Shown here one piece after another: positions 23,010 through 35,960 of a DNA stretch of 64,000 nt; within the stretch, counting starts at the first letter, position 1; every line of letters starts with the position of its first letter. The position numbers and the translations under genes were made by a program. Source of the stretch: Sternotherus odoratus (lineage: Eukaryota; Chordata; Testudines; Kinosternidae). The notes under the pieces were generated by a model. That model saw nothing but the letters and a program-made list of their open reading frames with translations. It did not search any database and had not been told where the DNA came from. Location: NCBI GenBank assembly GCA_032164245.1, contig JAVMKO010000001.1, forward strand, positions 20,497,603-20,561,602, given 5' to 3'.

Positions 23010-23918
23010 CAGGGGTGGGCAAACTACGGCCCACAGGCCATATGCAGCCCACAAGCCATTTTTATCCAGCCCTCAAGCTCCAGCTGGGGCACGGAGCTGG
23101 TGACCCCCACGCTCCCAGCCAGCGGCGCCAGGTGAGAGTCTTGGGCCCACGCTCCTGTCCCCAGGGCCGGGCCAGGAACGTGGGGCCTGGAGCAAGCCGC
23201 GGGAGCCCTGCACTCCCCAGCGGGGGCACCTTGCAGGAGCATAGGGGGCCCCATGCCGGGAGCACAGGGATCCGCGGGGCCCCATGCTCCCTGTCAGGGG
23301 CGCTGCATCAGGCTGGGAGCGGGGAGCCATAGGGGGGCCAGGAGCCAGCCGCGGGGACCCCGCACTTCCCAACGGGGGCACCAGGCGGGAGCATGGGGAG
23401 CTGCAGAGGGCGCCATGCAGGGAGCGCGGGAACTGTGGGGCCCCCGACTTCCCCGGCGAGGGCACCGTGCCAGACCAGGAGCATGGGGAGCTGTGCCAGG
23501 AGGAGCCGAGGGGGCCTGCATACCCCAGTGGGGGCGCCGGTGGGGAGCAAGGCGAGGGCCAAGCAGCTGGGGCCAGCTGAGCAGGTGGTGGGGGCTTAGG
23601 TGGTGGGGTCCCAGGTGGTGGTGGTTGGGGGGGGTCTCAGAAGGGGGCAGTCAGGGAACGAGGCACAGGGGTCTTAGAGGGTGGGGTCCTGGGGGGGGCA
23701 GTTAGAGGGGGGGGGTCTCCAGAGGGGGATCAGGAGACAAAGGGGGGGGTGGATAGGTCGGGAGTTCCGAGGGGGGCAGTCAGAGGGTGGAAAGTGGGAG
23801 GGGGTCGGATAGAGGGTGGGGCTAGGCTGTTTGGGGAGTCACAGCCTTCCCTACCTGGCCCTCCGCACCATTTTGAAGCCCGATGTGGCCCTCAGGCCAA
23901 AAAGTTTGCCCACCCCTG
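23010..23918. mobile_element. hAT-type MITE, 909 bp, with target duplication
   Basis: Terminal repeats CAGGGGTGGGCAAACTACGG and (inverse of the right end) CAGGGGTGGGCAAACTTTTT. Flanks GGCCAAAC (23002-23009) and AGCCAAAC (23919-23926) form an 8-bp target duplication with one change. The interior is very GC-rich with GGGGGCACC-type near-repeats and G-runs; open frames on both strands there are compositional. The same family, with a shorter interior, is at 62780-63283. Confidence 0.85.
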
Positions 23919-23926
23919 AGCCAAAC

Positions 23927-24230
23927 CCTTCTTATTGACAATCATTGGTAAAATGCTCTCTGACTTCACCGGGCCAATACTGAATCATTTTGAAAACACC
24001 ACCTAAAACATTAGATACCATGCAACAAATGTGGGTGAGAAATACTGTAGTAGTAAACAAGATGGACTAGGAAATACAAAAGCAAAATATTTTTTTCAAT
24101 GGAAAATTGGGTTTTTGACTAATTTTTTTTCCTCAGTGTCTGCTTTCCTCCAAAATGCTCAGGTTTTGCCAGAACGTTTCTGCATATTGATGTTTATTGA
24201 GCTCTGGGGAATGGGCCATTAAAGAAAAGT
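23927..24230. other. Intron between MITE and DIRS copy 2
   Basis: Unremarkable AT-rich sequence; nothing recognised. Confidence 0.35.
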
Positions 24231-24239
24231 CCTCCTCCA

Positions 24240-26380
24240 TCTGCAAATCATTCAAGAAGAGAACACAGTGGTCAGAGGCTTGCTCTTGAATCAGCACCTT
24301 CTGGAGCAAGTCATGAGGCCTGTTTCAGCACCAGGGACCTCCAGAGATCATCAGGCTGCCAGAAGGCATCTAAGCCAGCAAGGCTGTTCAGACAGATTCA
24401 GATTCTTTTCCCAGGAAGAAAAGAGAGAGTTCTAGGAAAAAAGTCTCATAAAACTGATGGAGACCATCCCCGAGCTAGAAGAGGTTCTTCCTCCCTTTCT
24501 AAGAGTAGTGCAGACCGGCATTGTCATTTCACCCAGTATGTGAGAGAGAGCAGGACCTTCTGTGCACTCCTCGGTACCATGACAAGAGCAAGTAGACTCC
24601 ATGCCATTGGCTCCAGTACAGTCTGCAGGGCATCTGTTGAGTTCAGTACTGACGATGGTGTCATCACTGACTGTTTCCACACCACTGGTAGATCAGGCAG
24701 CATCAGAATTACTTTGTCTGTCCTTGGCTCTCCATTAATTCAGGAACGTTCCACTGCCGTTATTGTCGGCACTGTTTTCTGCACCTCTTCCAATTCAGGG
24801 TGCAGAGTTGAGATTGCCCATCTTTTTGCTACTGAGGGGCGGGTATTATCTTCAGTGCCAGTGACTAATCCATGCACACTGCATCTATGGGACCGGTGCT
24901 GGCTCCAGCTTAGTATCAGCATCAGCTCTGGTACTGAGCACGAGTGCAAGGCTCCTATCTGTAATTAAAGCACCAACTGCTTTGCCTTTGTCAGTATCAG
25001 TGCACACTGCATTCTGGACTTTGGATGAAGCTAGACATTTATTTGCCTCTCCGCTGTCTGTAAAATATTTGGTAGGTTCCATGGAGTCATGCTCAGAAAC
25101 ATCTTCCTCCTCTCCCTTGCCTTCTTACTTTCTCTCTCAAAAGTTGTTGAGACCTCCCAGGAATCACCACTGGTACTGATATCAGCACTGTTCCCATAGC
25201 AAGAATGGGGTCCTTGTCCCAATTCTTCCTGGCTACCAATGCCGCATCTCTACCCATAGTGGCCTTCTTGAAACCCCTGGGATTTTCCACAGTTGGTGAG
25301 ATCCCAATTCTTGGCTCAAGACAGAATAAGGTCACCTATTCCTCCAGTAACTTCTCTTCCTGAACCTCCGATGCTGCAGCCACAGACGAAGATTGCTCCT
25401 ACTGAACTAGTTCAGCCTGAACCATTGTTACAGTTGCATAGGTGCTGGAACTAGGGGTGGCTTGAAGTGGTTTCCATCATATACAGGATTCACAGATTGG
25501 TAAAATGGCACTCAGCACCCCCACTATACAAATTGTTCCAGCACACCTGTACAGGCGCCACAGGAGATTCCATTGGCTCTGCTTCTATTATCCTTTTTAC
25601 CACCAGATGACTCTACAGTGCCCGATTCTTCGTCCCCTGTACCTGAGGAATTTAAAACATATTGGACCTCCTGAGGTATGTGGCTTTAGCTTTGGGTATT
25701 CAGACTGAGTTTGTTCAGGATATCCTCCATAAGGGGAGAGTATCTTTCCCCATAAATGAATTATCTTGGAGCTGCAAAGACCCTAGGGAACACCTGAGCA
25801 TCCTTTCACATACAATAACGCATACTGATAAGAAATACTATGTGCCTCTTTCTGGTTTTGAGTGCTTCTACACACATCTGGTGTCTAACTCTCATTTGTT
25901 GTAATGGCAGCTAGTGAGAGGTTAAGACCGAGGAGATATAAGTCAAAAGACAAGGACTCTAAAAGCTTGATGAAATAGAACAAATTTTCCTCCCACCCTT
26001 ACAAATACATGTTGCCAATCAGCAAATGTTTTTATCAAAGTACTACTTTATAAATTGGGAAGTTGTGGCACAATTTATAGATAAGTTGCCAAAACCCTCC
26101 AGATAAGAGTTTAAAGATTTCACTGTGGAAGGCCATTGAGTGACCATCTGTAAGTCACTACTGTCTGCTTTGGACATGGTGATTCCTTCCTCTACAGTTA
26201 TGGCCTCTGCTGTAACTCTGAGAAGGGCTTGTTTGTGGCAGAATTCTGGTATGACTTTGTAGGCCCAACAGATAACTGAGGACTTACCCTTTGACAGTCT
26301 ATCTTTATTTTCAGAGAAAACTGACAGAATGTTACATTCTTTAAAGAATCTCAAGCTACATTACATTCAGTCATTGGAGG
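24240..26380 (+). pseudogene. DIRS ORF1 (Gag-like) remnant
   Basis: Frames broken by stops. The best-preserved part, about 26155-26350, shows the conserved MASAV-LRRA, EDLPFD and LFSEKTD-LHSLK words that I associate with turtle DIRS ORF1. The Ser/Pro/Thr-rich stretch at 24540-25450 fits the variable middle of the same ORF. It is non-functional. Confidence 0.5.
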
Positions 26381-26626
26381 AGGACACTTAGTGGCAATCT
26401 TGATGGTCCATCCTCTGATCCAGGGGAATTCAATTTTCCTCAAACTCCATGGTTCAGAGATTGCTAAGAGGAATCATTCATATTTTTTCAACTGGTGAAA
26501 GAAGCAGTTCATTTATACTGTGCTAGTTACCCTTCTGAGAGAAGAAGAAGAAGTTACCCTTCTGGGTACTCTGAGCCATGGCAACTTGAAAAAAAACCCA
26601 TATACCCAGTTTTCAAAAACAAAGTA

Positions 26627-26916
26627 CAGTAAAACCTCCATTTAACGGACTAATTCGGGTGAGGGGGTGTCCGTTAAATCAAAAAGTCCATTATTTAATA
26701 ATAATAAAAAGAAAAGCTGTCGGAGCAGCAGCCCGCCCGCCACAGGGTCGGGGCGACAGCTCCACAGCCCGCCTGCTGCCTGGACCCGGGCGGCAGCCAG
26801 GAGCCGGCAGCCAGCCCGCCAGAAATGGATCAGGAATGCATCAGACTTGCTCAGAAATTTTGTCCGTTGCATCCAAAGTCCGTTAAATCGAGGTCTGTTA
26901 AATCGAGGGTTTACTG
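26627..26916. mobile_element. Tc1/mariner (Tigger/pogo-like) MITE, copy 1
   Basis: Ends CAGTAAAACCTCCATTTAAC and (inverse of right end) CAGTAAACCCTCGATTTAAC, with TA on both sides (26625-26626 and 26917-26918). The interior has GC-rich words around GGCAGCCAGGAGCCGGCAGC. It inserted into DIRS copy 2. A second copy in opposite orientation lies at 56969-57314. Confidence 0.85.
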
Positions 26917-26989
26917 TACTCCTAAGACCACATCCAAAACTTCTGTCTGGAGTAGTTTCACAGTTTCACCTGAACCAGATAAAATACTT

Positions 26990-27490
26990 ACCTATATTCT
27001 TTCTTAAGCCATATTCAAACACAGATGAGCAGCTCCTTCATGCATTGGATGTGTGACTGTGTTTGGCATTTTATTTGGAGAGAACTAAGCCATTTTGTTC
27101 AGCATGTCATGTTTGTCTCCTATGTGGATCAGATGAATGGTTGGGTGGTGTCTTCATGGACTATTTCCAGCTGAATAACTTCCTTTTTTTACAATGGTAC
27201 TTGGAGTAGTAGCTCAAGCCACATCTCACAAAGGTTAGGGACTCATTCCACTGGGGCCCAAGCGATGTCAGTGGCATTTCTCAACTACGTTTCAATATTA
27301 AACATTTGCAGGGTTGCTACCTGGTCTTCCACACATACTTTTACCAAACACTATGCAATTATGGCTGCATCCAGATTGGATGCAAACTTTGGAAGGCAAT
27401 TCTGCGGTCATTCTTTAAGTAGAGTCCAAGCTCACCTGCTACAGCTTGTGAGTCACCTGAGTGGAAAATACATTTGCAACCACTTATAGA
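26990..27490 (+). pseudogene. DIRS tyrosine recombinase remnant
   Basis: Words NTDEQLLHALDV, FYLERTKPFC (frame changed), then NICRVATWSSTHTFTKHYAI and MAASRLDANFGRQFCG. These cover the core-fold entry and the last catalytic box, with H and Y of THTFTKHY readable. In tyrosine recombinases an Arg-His-Arg-(His/Trp)-Tyr set is catalytic. Here the frame breaks destroy function. Confidence 0.58.
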
Positions 27491-27790
27491 AGAAAAGATA
27501 GTTACCCTCTTATAAAGTAACTGTAGTTCTTTGAGATGTAGATGCAGACATGTATTCCACAATCCTTCACTCTTCACCATTGGATCTCAACTATTGGCAT
27601 TCAATGTGAAGGAACTGAGAGGTGTCAGGCTAGTACTGCCCATAAATAACAAAGAGATGGCCTAAGTAGCCAGAAGGTTGCAAGTGCCTTCCTACACTTT
27701 ACTGCTAGGTAAAATTTTCTGCACTAAGCTTTGGTGCACTAAGCAAACACACACCTGAGTGGAATACATATCTACACCCAGTAGCAACTC

Positions 27791-30700
27791 CGGGAGAAAA
27801 CAAAAACTGATACACTAAGTATTATTCATTACTGAAACTGATTGACACAAGATGTAGATGATTAAAGACATTATGTATTGCAGTGAGTAGAAATAAATTG
27901 TTGTCAAGTCAATGCTCTACAGCCAATGTATTAATAGCTCTGAAATATATTTATAGTGCAAGTACACTACCTACTCAGGCACTCAATGTTTCCATTGCAC
28001 AGGGGAAAAAAAAATATGCAACCTCATATCCATGAGAATAAATAGTGAGTGAAATAGTCTGTAGTTACAGACGGGATGTGTAATTCAATGATAATGTGTA
28101 TGTGGGATTTGCCGACATGAGGATGTCAGTTGGAGAACAGAGTTATTTTGGTGTTTGGTTTGAATTGTGTAAGGATGGTTTTGACTGAGAGCTGGTGGAT
28201 TTTCTGTGTGAGTGGTTTGTAAGAGTCTGTAAGAATTTGAAGAATGAAGCCGCTTTCCTAGTGATTGCAGTGTTGTTTGTCCTAGTATTTGTGTGATAAG
28301 AGTTGTTAAGATAGTGGAGATTTAGCTCTCAATTTTTGATCCAGTTCATTTTTTTTCATATCCTTTGTTTTATAAGGTAGTATAATGTATTTGGGATCAG
28401 TGATCTGCAATTTCCAATTTTAAATATGGTCATTGTTTGCAAACTTGGACAGGTTTCTCAAACTGTTAGTGTAGAGGACTCTAGCAGACTGAAGATGGGT
28501 TTCAGCATGAGGCTTTTAAAAGCTACATGGATGGCTGCCTATAAGGACTTCTCTGACTTGTGATGAACAATTGTCTGAATGAATATATAGTATCTGATAC
28601 ATTTTTGCTGAGTTTTATAAGGTGATCTGTAACTTTTCCAAATGGCAACCACATAACTATTGTATTTGTTTCATATAACCTCTCATGTAGTCAATGTCAA
28701 CATTTTCTTGAATGTTTGTAGTGTCACTTGAGCACCTAAACTTAGATGATTAACTAGTATTCAGAAAGGATTTTTATAGAAACTTCAACTGTGTATAATT
28801 CAAGTTGGACTACAGTACATGTTCCTTGTACTATTTTTTAACCCAACATGAATGAAATATGTGTCCAGGATGTAGTTAGATTATAAAGACACAAGCTGGA
28901 TAGGGAATTGGGAAAGAAGAGAGGAGTCAAATCAACACAACATGAGCAAAGAACACAGCTTGGTGAATAGAAAATCTCAATATTATCAGGAAGATCTGTT
29001 ATACAGGTTCCACAAGGAGTCCTGATTTGTGGACTGACTTTTTCCATAGAAAGTGACCCAAGCTGACATTGACTTTGATAGCTTTGTAGAGATAATATTT
29101 TTCATCAGAGTGAATTCCTCTTGAACAATGTCTTCCATGTATTAGACACAAATCACTTTCAGTAACAGCAGGCATATTTTTCTTTTTCAACCTCTTTTTA
29201 CTGTGACTGATGCAAGGAAAGCCCCACTGTCCTTTTGTTCAGATGTTCTCTTATTAATCTCTTGACATATATATAATAGGACAGTGATGCAATGCAGGCT
29301 GTTGTTCCAAAACCTTTGGAGGGCTTTTGTCTCTCTCCCCAACGTGGCGTACAGCAAGTATTACATGAACTACAACAATATGAGTCCTTCCTGTTGGTGA
29401 CGGTAATGGATTTTCTTCATCTCAGTATATGAAGATCCATAATGCTTTTCTTCTTTCCATCCTCTGGGAATGCACACTGAAACCAATAAGAATGGTTGTG
29501 GAAAAGCAGCACCTTTTCAGATAGCAGACGACTGTTAGCATAAGCAGGCTGCAATGAGGTGGTACTGCCATCAGTTATTAAAATGACCTGCTTGTATGCA
29601 AATCAAAGCTGTTTTATCTCTCTTTTTTTTAACCTTTTTTGGTGGATCTGGTGGAAAACCTAGGACTTTTTGTTAATACTTGAGCATTTAACTGACTCAT
29701 TTGAAAGAAGGTGACTTGTTCTGTATTTAAAAACCTGGCTCATGTGCATTGTGAGCAAGGTACCTGAATATTGCCAAGTAGTTTGGATTTTTATTTATTT
29801 ATGTATTTATTTATTTTGTCACTGACAATGATCACTGTGCTACTAACTGTATTTTTCTTTTATGGCAATGGATGAAATGTAAAATGTACAATTTACACTG
29901 TGCATATACTGTATACTTAGCACACATATGGTCACAAAGAGAGAAATTTCTATGTCCAAACTTGATGTCTCTATCGTTCAAATCCTGCATTAGATTATTG
30001 CTGTTTCCATATTTACCTTGTTTTACAAATTTTCTTGAATCAATCCCTCTGCTAGATTATATGAAACAATCCCATCAGAATGCTGATTTAATCCTGAATG
30101 TGAAATATTATATTCATTAAAAAAAGACAAAGTAAACCACATAGAACTAAATTTTCCCCTTTGTAACTCCACTGAAGTCCATGCTGTTTCAGAAACATAA
30201 CAGAGAGTAGACTTTGTCTCATTAATACAAAGATCTTTGGCACAATGTTGTTCTTCCTGTGATGCTGCTGGTTGCAGGAATTATGTAATGTTAATAAGAC
30301 TCTGTACCCCATTGGCGCAAAAGGAAAATTGGAAAGCACAGTGTAAGTTAGTCAGCGTCCTATCTCAAATTACTGTTGTGAGACGTAGCCTCTTCCATTT
30401 GTGTTTATAATAATGTCCTTTTATAAATGTTTACTGCTTGCTTCTCATCCCTGACAATCAGCACCAGACACCGTGGGCCAAATGATTAAGAGTAACTGCA
30501 GTGCACACATCTAACATTGTTCAAATGTCTAGCTTGCTATTTTATGAAACATGAAAATATTGCCCTTGTGTAATCTTTCAGTTCCACAGTGAAAACAGAA
30601 TAGATGCCACTCTTTAATGACAGGGGGGGAAATCATGAGGCTGCTTAAAGCAAATGTAGCAGAAGATTCTTCTAAGAACAGCTATGCACTAAACCATGCT

Positions 30701-32973
30701 CTGCTAACCTTATCTTGCAAACTTCAGCTAGCAGCCCAGCGTTTGCATTCTGGCAATTCCATTTCACTGGTCTATGTAGAATTTTAATTAAACATAGCTC
30801 TCAGGCTGCATCTGAAATGGAAGAATGAAATTAGGGCATACCCTTATGTAGAGTTTATAGCTATTGTTATGGTACACAAAGGTCATTTTTAAATTTAATT
30901 TCTTCTGAATCAATGACTATACTGTGATGTTAGATAATTAGTGGTTTAATCCATCCATTTCCCAAAATATAATGGGTTCTCCATAATACACCCAATTCAT
31001 TACATTTTTACAGATTTTTACACTAGAAAGTGGGATTGTCCATCTGAAATATTCGTAGTTGTGCTGGTTCACAAATATTGTTAAGCATCATTACATTAGA
31101 AAAACATGGACTGATAGGCTAATAATAAATCATCACATTATTTGTGTATATTCACAGAAAACACAACCAAGGTATAATCTTAAGAGTGTATAACTCTAAA
31201 GAGAAATGGGGTACTTCCAATTCCAGCAAAATGTATACCGCAATAAACTTTGAAATGATTCCACAAATGGAAGAAACTAAATGACAGCAAATTGCTTATA
31301 TATATATGTGTGTTCACTAGAAATATAAATATTTAGTAGCTACCTGTTTATTTTGCTCTCTCATGGAGAGTATCTTTATTATCTTTATTAAGTTAACACA
31401 ATAAATTGGAATGCGAAAGCCTCACCAGATGCAGATAAAATAAAGTGTGTCTGTCTGTGTTTGTAAGACAAATCCCTTGTATTGTTGTGTCTCAGGTGGG
31501 CAGGAGCTTTTTAAAGCAAAACACAGACCCTTCATAGCAAGATATAAATATGAGTTGTATTGATCATATATGCACTGAGGGTAAAATTCACCTCTGTACA
31601 GACTGTCAGCAAAGGACCTATGCACTACTTGCCTCATGTGTGACTATGTATAGACAAGGTTCCATAAATCCTGTGCCAAGCTGCACAGGGCTCTGTAAAA
31701 GCTGTAAAGGATGTTCTAGGATCAGTCTCTTTTAATGTTTTAAAGTTCTGGTGAGGTGTCTAGAGGGGACAACCCCAGAACCTTCCACTATTGGTCACCT
31801 TGTTATTTAGATAAATTTAGATTTGTGCCTTTGCTATTGCAATTTTAAAATAACCCCAGAAAACAGACACAAACTTTGTTCAAATTCAGATTGCCAAAAA
31901 AGGTTTGATTTACTTTAGAAAGACCTGATTATGGTCAGAGTAGAAAAACTGAGACTTAAGAAAATTAAGGTACAGGCTTTTGAGCTTTAAATTACTCATC
32001 TGTGGAGTTCCTCTGTGAGTTAAATACCATCTGCCAGTCTTCACAGGAGGATTATTCATTCTTTATAGCTTCAGGGACAGTCAAAGCAGAAACTCCTGCA
32101 CAGGACAATGTGACAGGAAGACCTGCCCATTAAGTACTGCTGCCAGAAATTCTGCCTACCCATTAAAATGCCACAGCAATCTAAACAGGTTCAGTCAGAG
32201 CAGAACCAATGTTTGCTATTTCAGATGTGATTGTTTGAGAGGTATCCAGCAGAGAATATTTTTAAAAGCTGTTCCTATCTGCAGCTCTTTCAAGATCGCT
32301 TTTTGTCGTTTAAATCTTTCTTTTCAGTCAGCCTTTTATAGCACATCAAGAGATGAATAGCCACAATATAGCTGTGAAACAAAGGGCTAAATTCAAGTCA
32401 TGCAAGTGGACCTCATGCTAGGTCAACAGTTTATATTGCATATGAACTGTGATGATTCTATCTAACCAGGTTTATAGACTTACAACATCCAAAATAACTA
32501 TATAAAAAGTGTGATAAGGTTGCAAAGTCAAGCACTCCAACGCTAAGAAATGTCAGACTTTATGTTGTCCAATGCAACCTCATTCTTTATTTACATGATT
32601 GCATACTCTTCCCTCAACTGCTCCCACTCCAAATAGGAATAGGTTAGGAATAGACATAGATTTGTGAGTCTAAGCCTCCATCAAATGTATTTTGCCTTGA
32701 CACACTAATGATTATTCACTCCATGAGGTTGGTTTTTTTAGTTTGATTTTTTGTGCTCCCAACTACAGTTGTAATACTCTTAAATCCTAGTTAATAATAT
32801 GGACAAAATTGGGAGTTTTTAATATGATTTTTATCTTGACAGCTTCCCTTTAAATAAATACAACTGTATGCTCTGTGTACCTTTTGGAAGAAGAATCCCA
32901 ACGTATCATGGGCAATGAGATTATACACAATATGCTGCTATTGCTGGTTAGCACAGCTGTCTGCAGAATAAAA
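27791..32973. other. Long intron stretch, nothing coding recognised
   Basis: About 5.2 kb of mostly AT-rich, unique-looking sequence. There is an (ATTT)n-like stretch at 29790-29818. Around 31565-31735 (GGGTAAAATTCACCTCTGTA, TCCATAAATCCTGTGCCAAG) a segment resembles a common short reptile repeat. No splice-bordered exon candidates stood out. Confidence 0.4.
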
Positions 32974-32981
32974 AAGTAGCT

Positions 32982-33385
32982 CAGGGGTAGACAACCTGTG
33001 GCTCCAAAGCCACATGCAGCTCTTCAAAAATTAATAATATGCAGCTCCTTGTATAGGTACCGACTCCGGGGCTGGAGCTACAAGCACCAACTTTCCGATA
33101 TGCTGGGGGGTGCTCACTGTTCAACCCCTGGCTCTGCCGCAGGCTCTGCCCCCACTTCACCCCTTCCCGCTCCTTTCCCTGAGCCTGCCATGCCCTCGCT
33201 CCTCCCCCATCCTGAGTCCCCTGCACTCACAAAACAGCTGATTGGGAGGGAGGGGAAGGTGCTGATCAGTGGGACCGTGCCGGGGATGTGTGCTAATGAA
33301 GGACTGTTGACATATGACTGTGACTCTTTGGCAATGTACATTGGTAAATTTTGGCTCCTTCTCAGGCTCAGGTTGGCCATCCCTA
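32982..33385. mobile_element. hAT-type MITE with perfect 8-bp target duplication
   Basis: Begins CAGGGGTAGACAACCTGTGG and ends CAGGTTGGCCATCCCTA; the flanks are both AAGTAGCT (32974-32981 and 33386-33393). The interior reads GCTCCAAAGCCACATGCAGC and CCGACTCCGGGGCTGGAGCT. It sits 243 bp upstream of a MAGI2 exon. The same family is inverted at 56269-56715. Confidence 0.88.
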
Positions 33386-33628
33386 AAGTAGCTCAACTAA
33401 AATGTATTGTTCTAGAGAATGAGAATTCTAGGCTGACAATCTTCAGGTTACTACTACTTGCCACTAGCATGGCACGTGTCTAAACCTTGGCATTGGCTTA
33501 GAGCACTATATCCAACTTTGCTATCCAGTTGCTACACTCCGCACCCAGTAGAACTCTACTCTTTCATTACTAGAAATCTTGACAATTTGTACTGTATTTA
33601 CTGAAAGAGATAATTCTTTGTTTTTCAG

Positions 33629-33686
33629 AGCTTCCATATGGCTGGGAGAAAATTGATGATCCCATTTATGGCACTTATTATGTTGA
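33629..33686 (+). CDS. MAGI2: MAGI2 exon: first half of the second WW domain
   Basis: Seen: a pyrimidine-rich tract ending in CAG is followed by a 58-nt open segment translating to (E)[18 protein letters not shown], then donor GTAAGT. It enters in phase 1 (AG completes a Glu codon) and leaves in phase 2 (GA). The GWEKI tryptophan and the YGTYYV beta strands are the N-terminal half of a WW domain. Known: MAGI proteins are synaptic and junctional scaffolds carrying a guanylate kinase-like domain, two WW domains and several PDZ domains; the WW domains bind PPxY ligands. The residues [10 protein letters not shown] fit MAGI2 better than MAGI1 (EDPVYGVYYV) as I remember those proteins. The GA overhang joins the C that opens the exon at 48291, giving Asp, so the two exons rebuild one WW domain across a 14.6-kb intron. 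Upstream exons lie outside the window. Confidence 0.93.
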
Positions 33687-34529
33687 GTAAGTTCCCAACT
33701 TCAATATTAATTTGCTGTTAATATTTCATAACTTGGTATTAATATCCTATTCGGTGTTTGAATGGGAAAGATGTGGGCATAATTATTTTCCCCTATGACT
33801 TCAGATTATTCAGGAATTATCAGACTCCAATACAGCTGTGGTGACTGAACATTTTCAGTATCTTTCAAACTGGTTATTCTGTCACTTCTTCTTGAGCCCT
33901 GATATCATCCTGTGTTTTCCAGAAATATTTTGGGGAAGGTTGAGGCGAGTATTTAAATCAAATGTATTTTATTTTCTGTTTAACAAGTTTTAGACATGAA
34001 TCAAACAAGGTGCAGGTCCTTGCTAATCCAAGAACAGAATAAAACATTTTTGCTTCATAATGATACTTTTCTGAGTAGTCTTTGCAGTAAGTCTAAGAGT
34101 CACATTATTTTATAGGAGTGTATTTTATGTGAAACTTTTCTATGCTCACTCATGGCATTGTAATTTTGCACCCAAAGGCACAGCTAGAAAAGAAGAATGT
34201 AATTTTCTATTATTTTAATGACACAATCCCTGCCTACATTTTTCCAGGAGAACGTGGTATGTGTACAAAATAGAGAAGCGATCCTTTCTCCTTTCCATTT
34301 AGTATAGGTCTTTGTGCAGTGGGGTAAAGTAGGTTACTACCCAAAACAATAGGTGTAATTTATTAGTCTTCTTAACTCAAGCCTACATAAAATACGCAAG
34401 AAATGAGAGAGAGGAAAACAGGGCTTGCTTCTCCTCTGCCTTTTATCTTGTGTCCCATTAACACTTGTGCAAAATGAGTCTAAAGTTGCAATAAAATGAT
34501 ACCTAATCAAAATGATAGCATTCTATTCT
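33687..34529. other. MAGI2 intron start
   Basis: AT-rich sequence following the donor at 33687; no repeats or genes recognised. Confidence 0.45.
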
Positions 34530-35960
34530 CTCTTTGCACAGGTGTCATAGACACCCAAGGAATAAGACCATGGAGAATTAATCCCAGAAACTACTGTATT
34601 AACTCACTTTCCCCTGGTCACAGCCCAATGAATTGAGAGCCCATCCAATTGAGGGAAGGGGAAAACACACCAGACAAAAATCTATGAAAAAAATGGCCAA
34701 TCCATTTATTCTAGAGGGGAGATCTTACAAAAGAAGGTTTTGAAAAGAAAAACCCAAACTCAGATCCTGACACTGAGAGCCCCAGTTTGTTTCCAGAGTT
34801 ACCCAGTACAATTACTGTGTTTTACAGTTTGCTTATCGCATAGTTCTCTGATACCTAGTGGTCTCTTGATTCGATACCAACACTACATCTATGCTGGCTC
34901 GTTCTGGAGATATACCACCTCTCATGCTTTCATAGAATCATAGAATTTCAGGGTTCGAAGGGACCTCCAGGAGGTCGTTTTCCTAGTTCCAAACTGCAGT
35001 GCTGAGCCACGTTGCCATCAGTTTGGGCAGGAGGATGGCAGAGTGCCTCTGAGATCTCTGAGAACGTAGGAGCCCCGTTTTTAGGGCTTCCCTTCCACAG
35101 CTGAAAAAAAGAGCCACAGCACCTGGGCCTCTTCTTCTGCTCCTCCAGACCTCCCAGAATAAAAACAGAACTGCAATAGAGTCCTTGGTGGGTTGGGTTG
35201 CCTAGTGGTTAGCGCAGCTAGTGCCCCCCACGCCCTGTTGGGCCAGTCTGACAGACTTGGTCCTCCTTTCCTCAGAGGTGTGGTGAGGAGTACTGGTGGT
35301 TTGAGTCTCTCCTGTAATGAAGGCAGTGGTAGGGGAGCCCAGGCCTACCCACTCCACCAGGCTCCAACCCAGAGCCCTGAGGTCAACAATACCTGTCCAC
35401 CAAAGATGCCCTCTGAGCTACTCTCCCTGGTCACTTCCTATAGCTGCTTTTCTCTCCCAGCTTTTAGTTCCAGGTAAGGTGTAAAGAAAAAGGAAAGGTA
35501 ACCAAACTGTCAGCCCTAACTGGGCTCAACATATAGCCTCACTTCCCTCAGGAAGGCTTCTCCAGCACCCTTGTCAGGAGCTTTCAGGGTAAGCTGTCCT
35601 TCTCCCCAGACTTCTCCGTTCTGGGATGGGTTGCTCCCTTTTCAACCCCTTTTCCACTTGGAGCATGCTCTGCAGCGGTGAGGGGTTATACCTGGGCCAC
35701 TACCGTCCTTTTACTCCCTCTGGTCCAGTGTGGGGTTTGTATACCTCATCACGAAAACAAAAGCAGTGCTTGGGCCACAGTCCTGCAGACTCCCTTGTAA
35801 AGCAGCAGCAGCTGCCCTGCATCTCCATGTTCCCCAGCTTATCCTCTTTCCTCAGGTGAAGGAGCCATCAGCTCTGCCCCTGGCCCAACTCACTCACCCT
35901 GTCCAAATTCCTACCTTCGCAAGCAAGTAGGCGAGTGGATTTTTGAATCCCTTATATAAT
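34530..35960. repeat. Composite repeat: CR1 tail and LTR-like sequence
   Basis: 34930-34996 (CATAGAATCATAGAATTTCA, then GGGTTCGAAGGGACCTCCAG) is the inverse of a CR1 3' end. The GC-rich segment 35100-35950, with GGGTTGCCTAGTGGTTAGCG and GGGAGCCCAGGCCTACCCAC, resembles reptile LTR-type repeats. GCCTAGTGGTTAGCGC looks like a tRNA A box, but no convincing B box or cloverleaf follows. Class and ends remain uncertain. Confidence 0.4.

Larger units (their letters stand above)
24231..27780 (+). mobile_element. DIRS-type retrotransposon, degenerate copy 2
   Basis: The plus strand carries a Gag-like segment (24240-26380). One stretch reads LLSALDMVIPSSTVMASAVT, then LRRACLWQNSGM and, after a stop, EDLPFDSLSLFSEKTDRMLH. 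Recombinase remnants follow: HALDV near 27040, then ERTKPFC, and NICRVATWSSTHTFTKHYAI near 27300. The 3' side has the paired inverted junction (27456-27503 against 27516-27564) and an outer inverted end near 27751-27778 (CCTGAGTGGAATACATATCT). The reverse transcriptase/RNase H region that should lie between Gag and recombinase is absent. A mariner-like MITE sits at 26627-26916. The left terminus was not found. Confidence 0.65.

Noticed and set aside
23010..23850. Many long open frames on both strands
   Set aside because: They lie inside a GC-rich hAT MITE with defined ends and change frame and strand freely. Stop-poor composition explains them.
35193..35310. tRNA-like A box (GCCTAGTGGTTAGCGC) suggesting a tRNA gene or tRNA-derived SINE
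   Set aside because: No cloverleaf can be drawn, the possible B box (GGTTTGAGTCT) is about 95 nt away, and the block sits in an LTR-like repeat.
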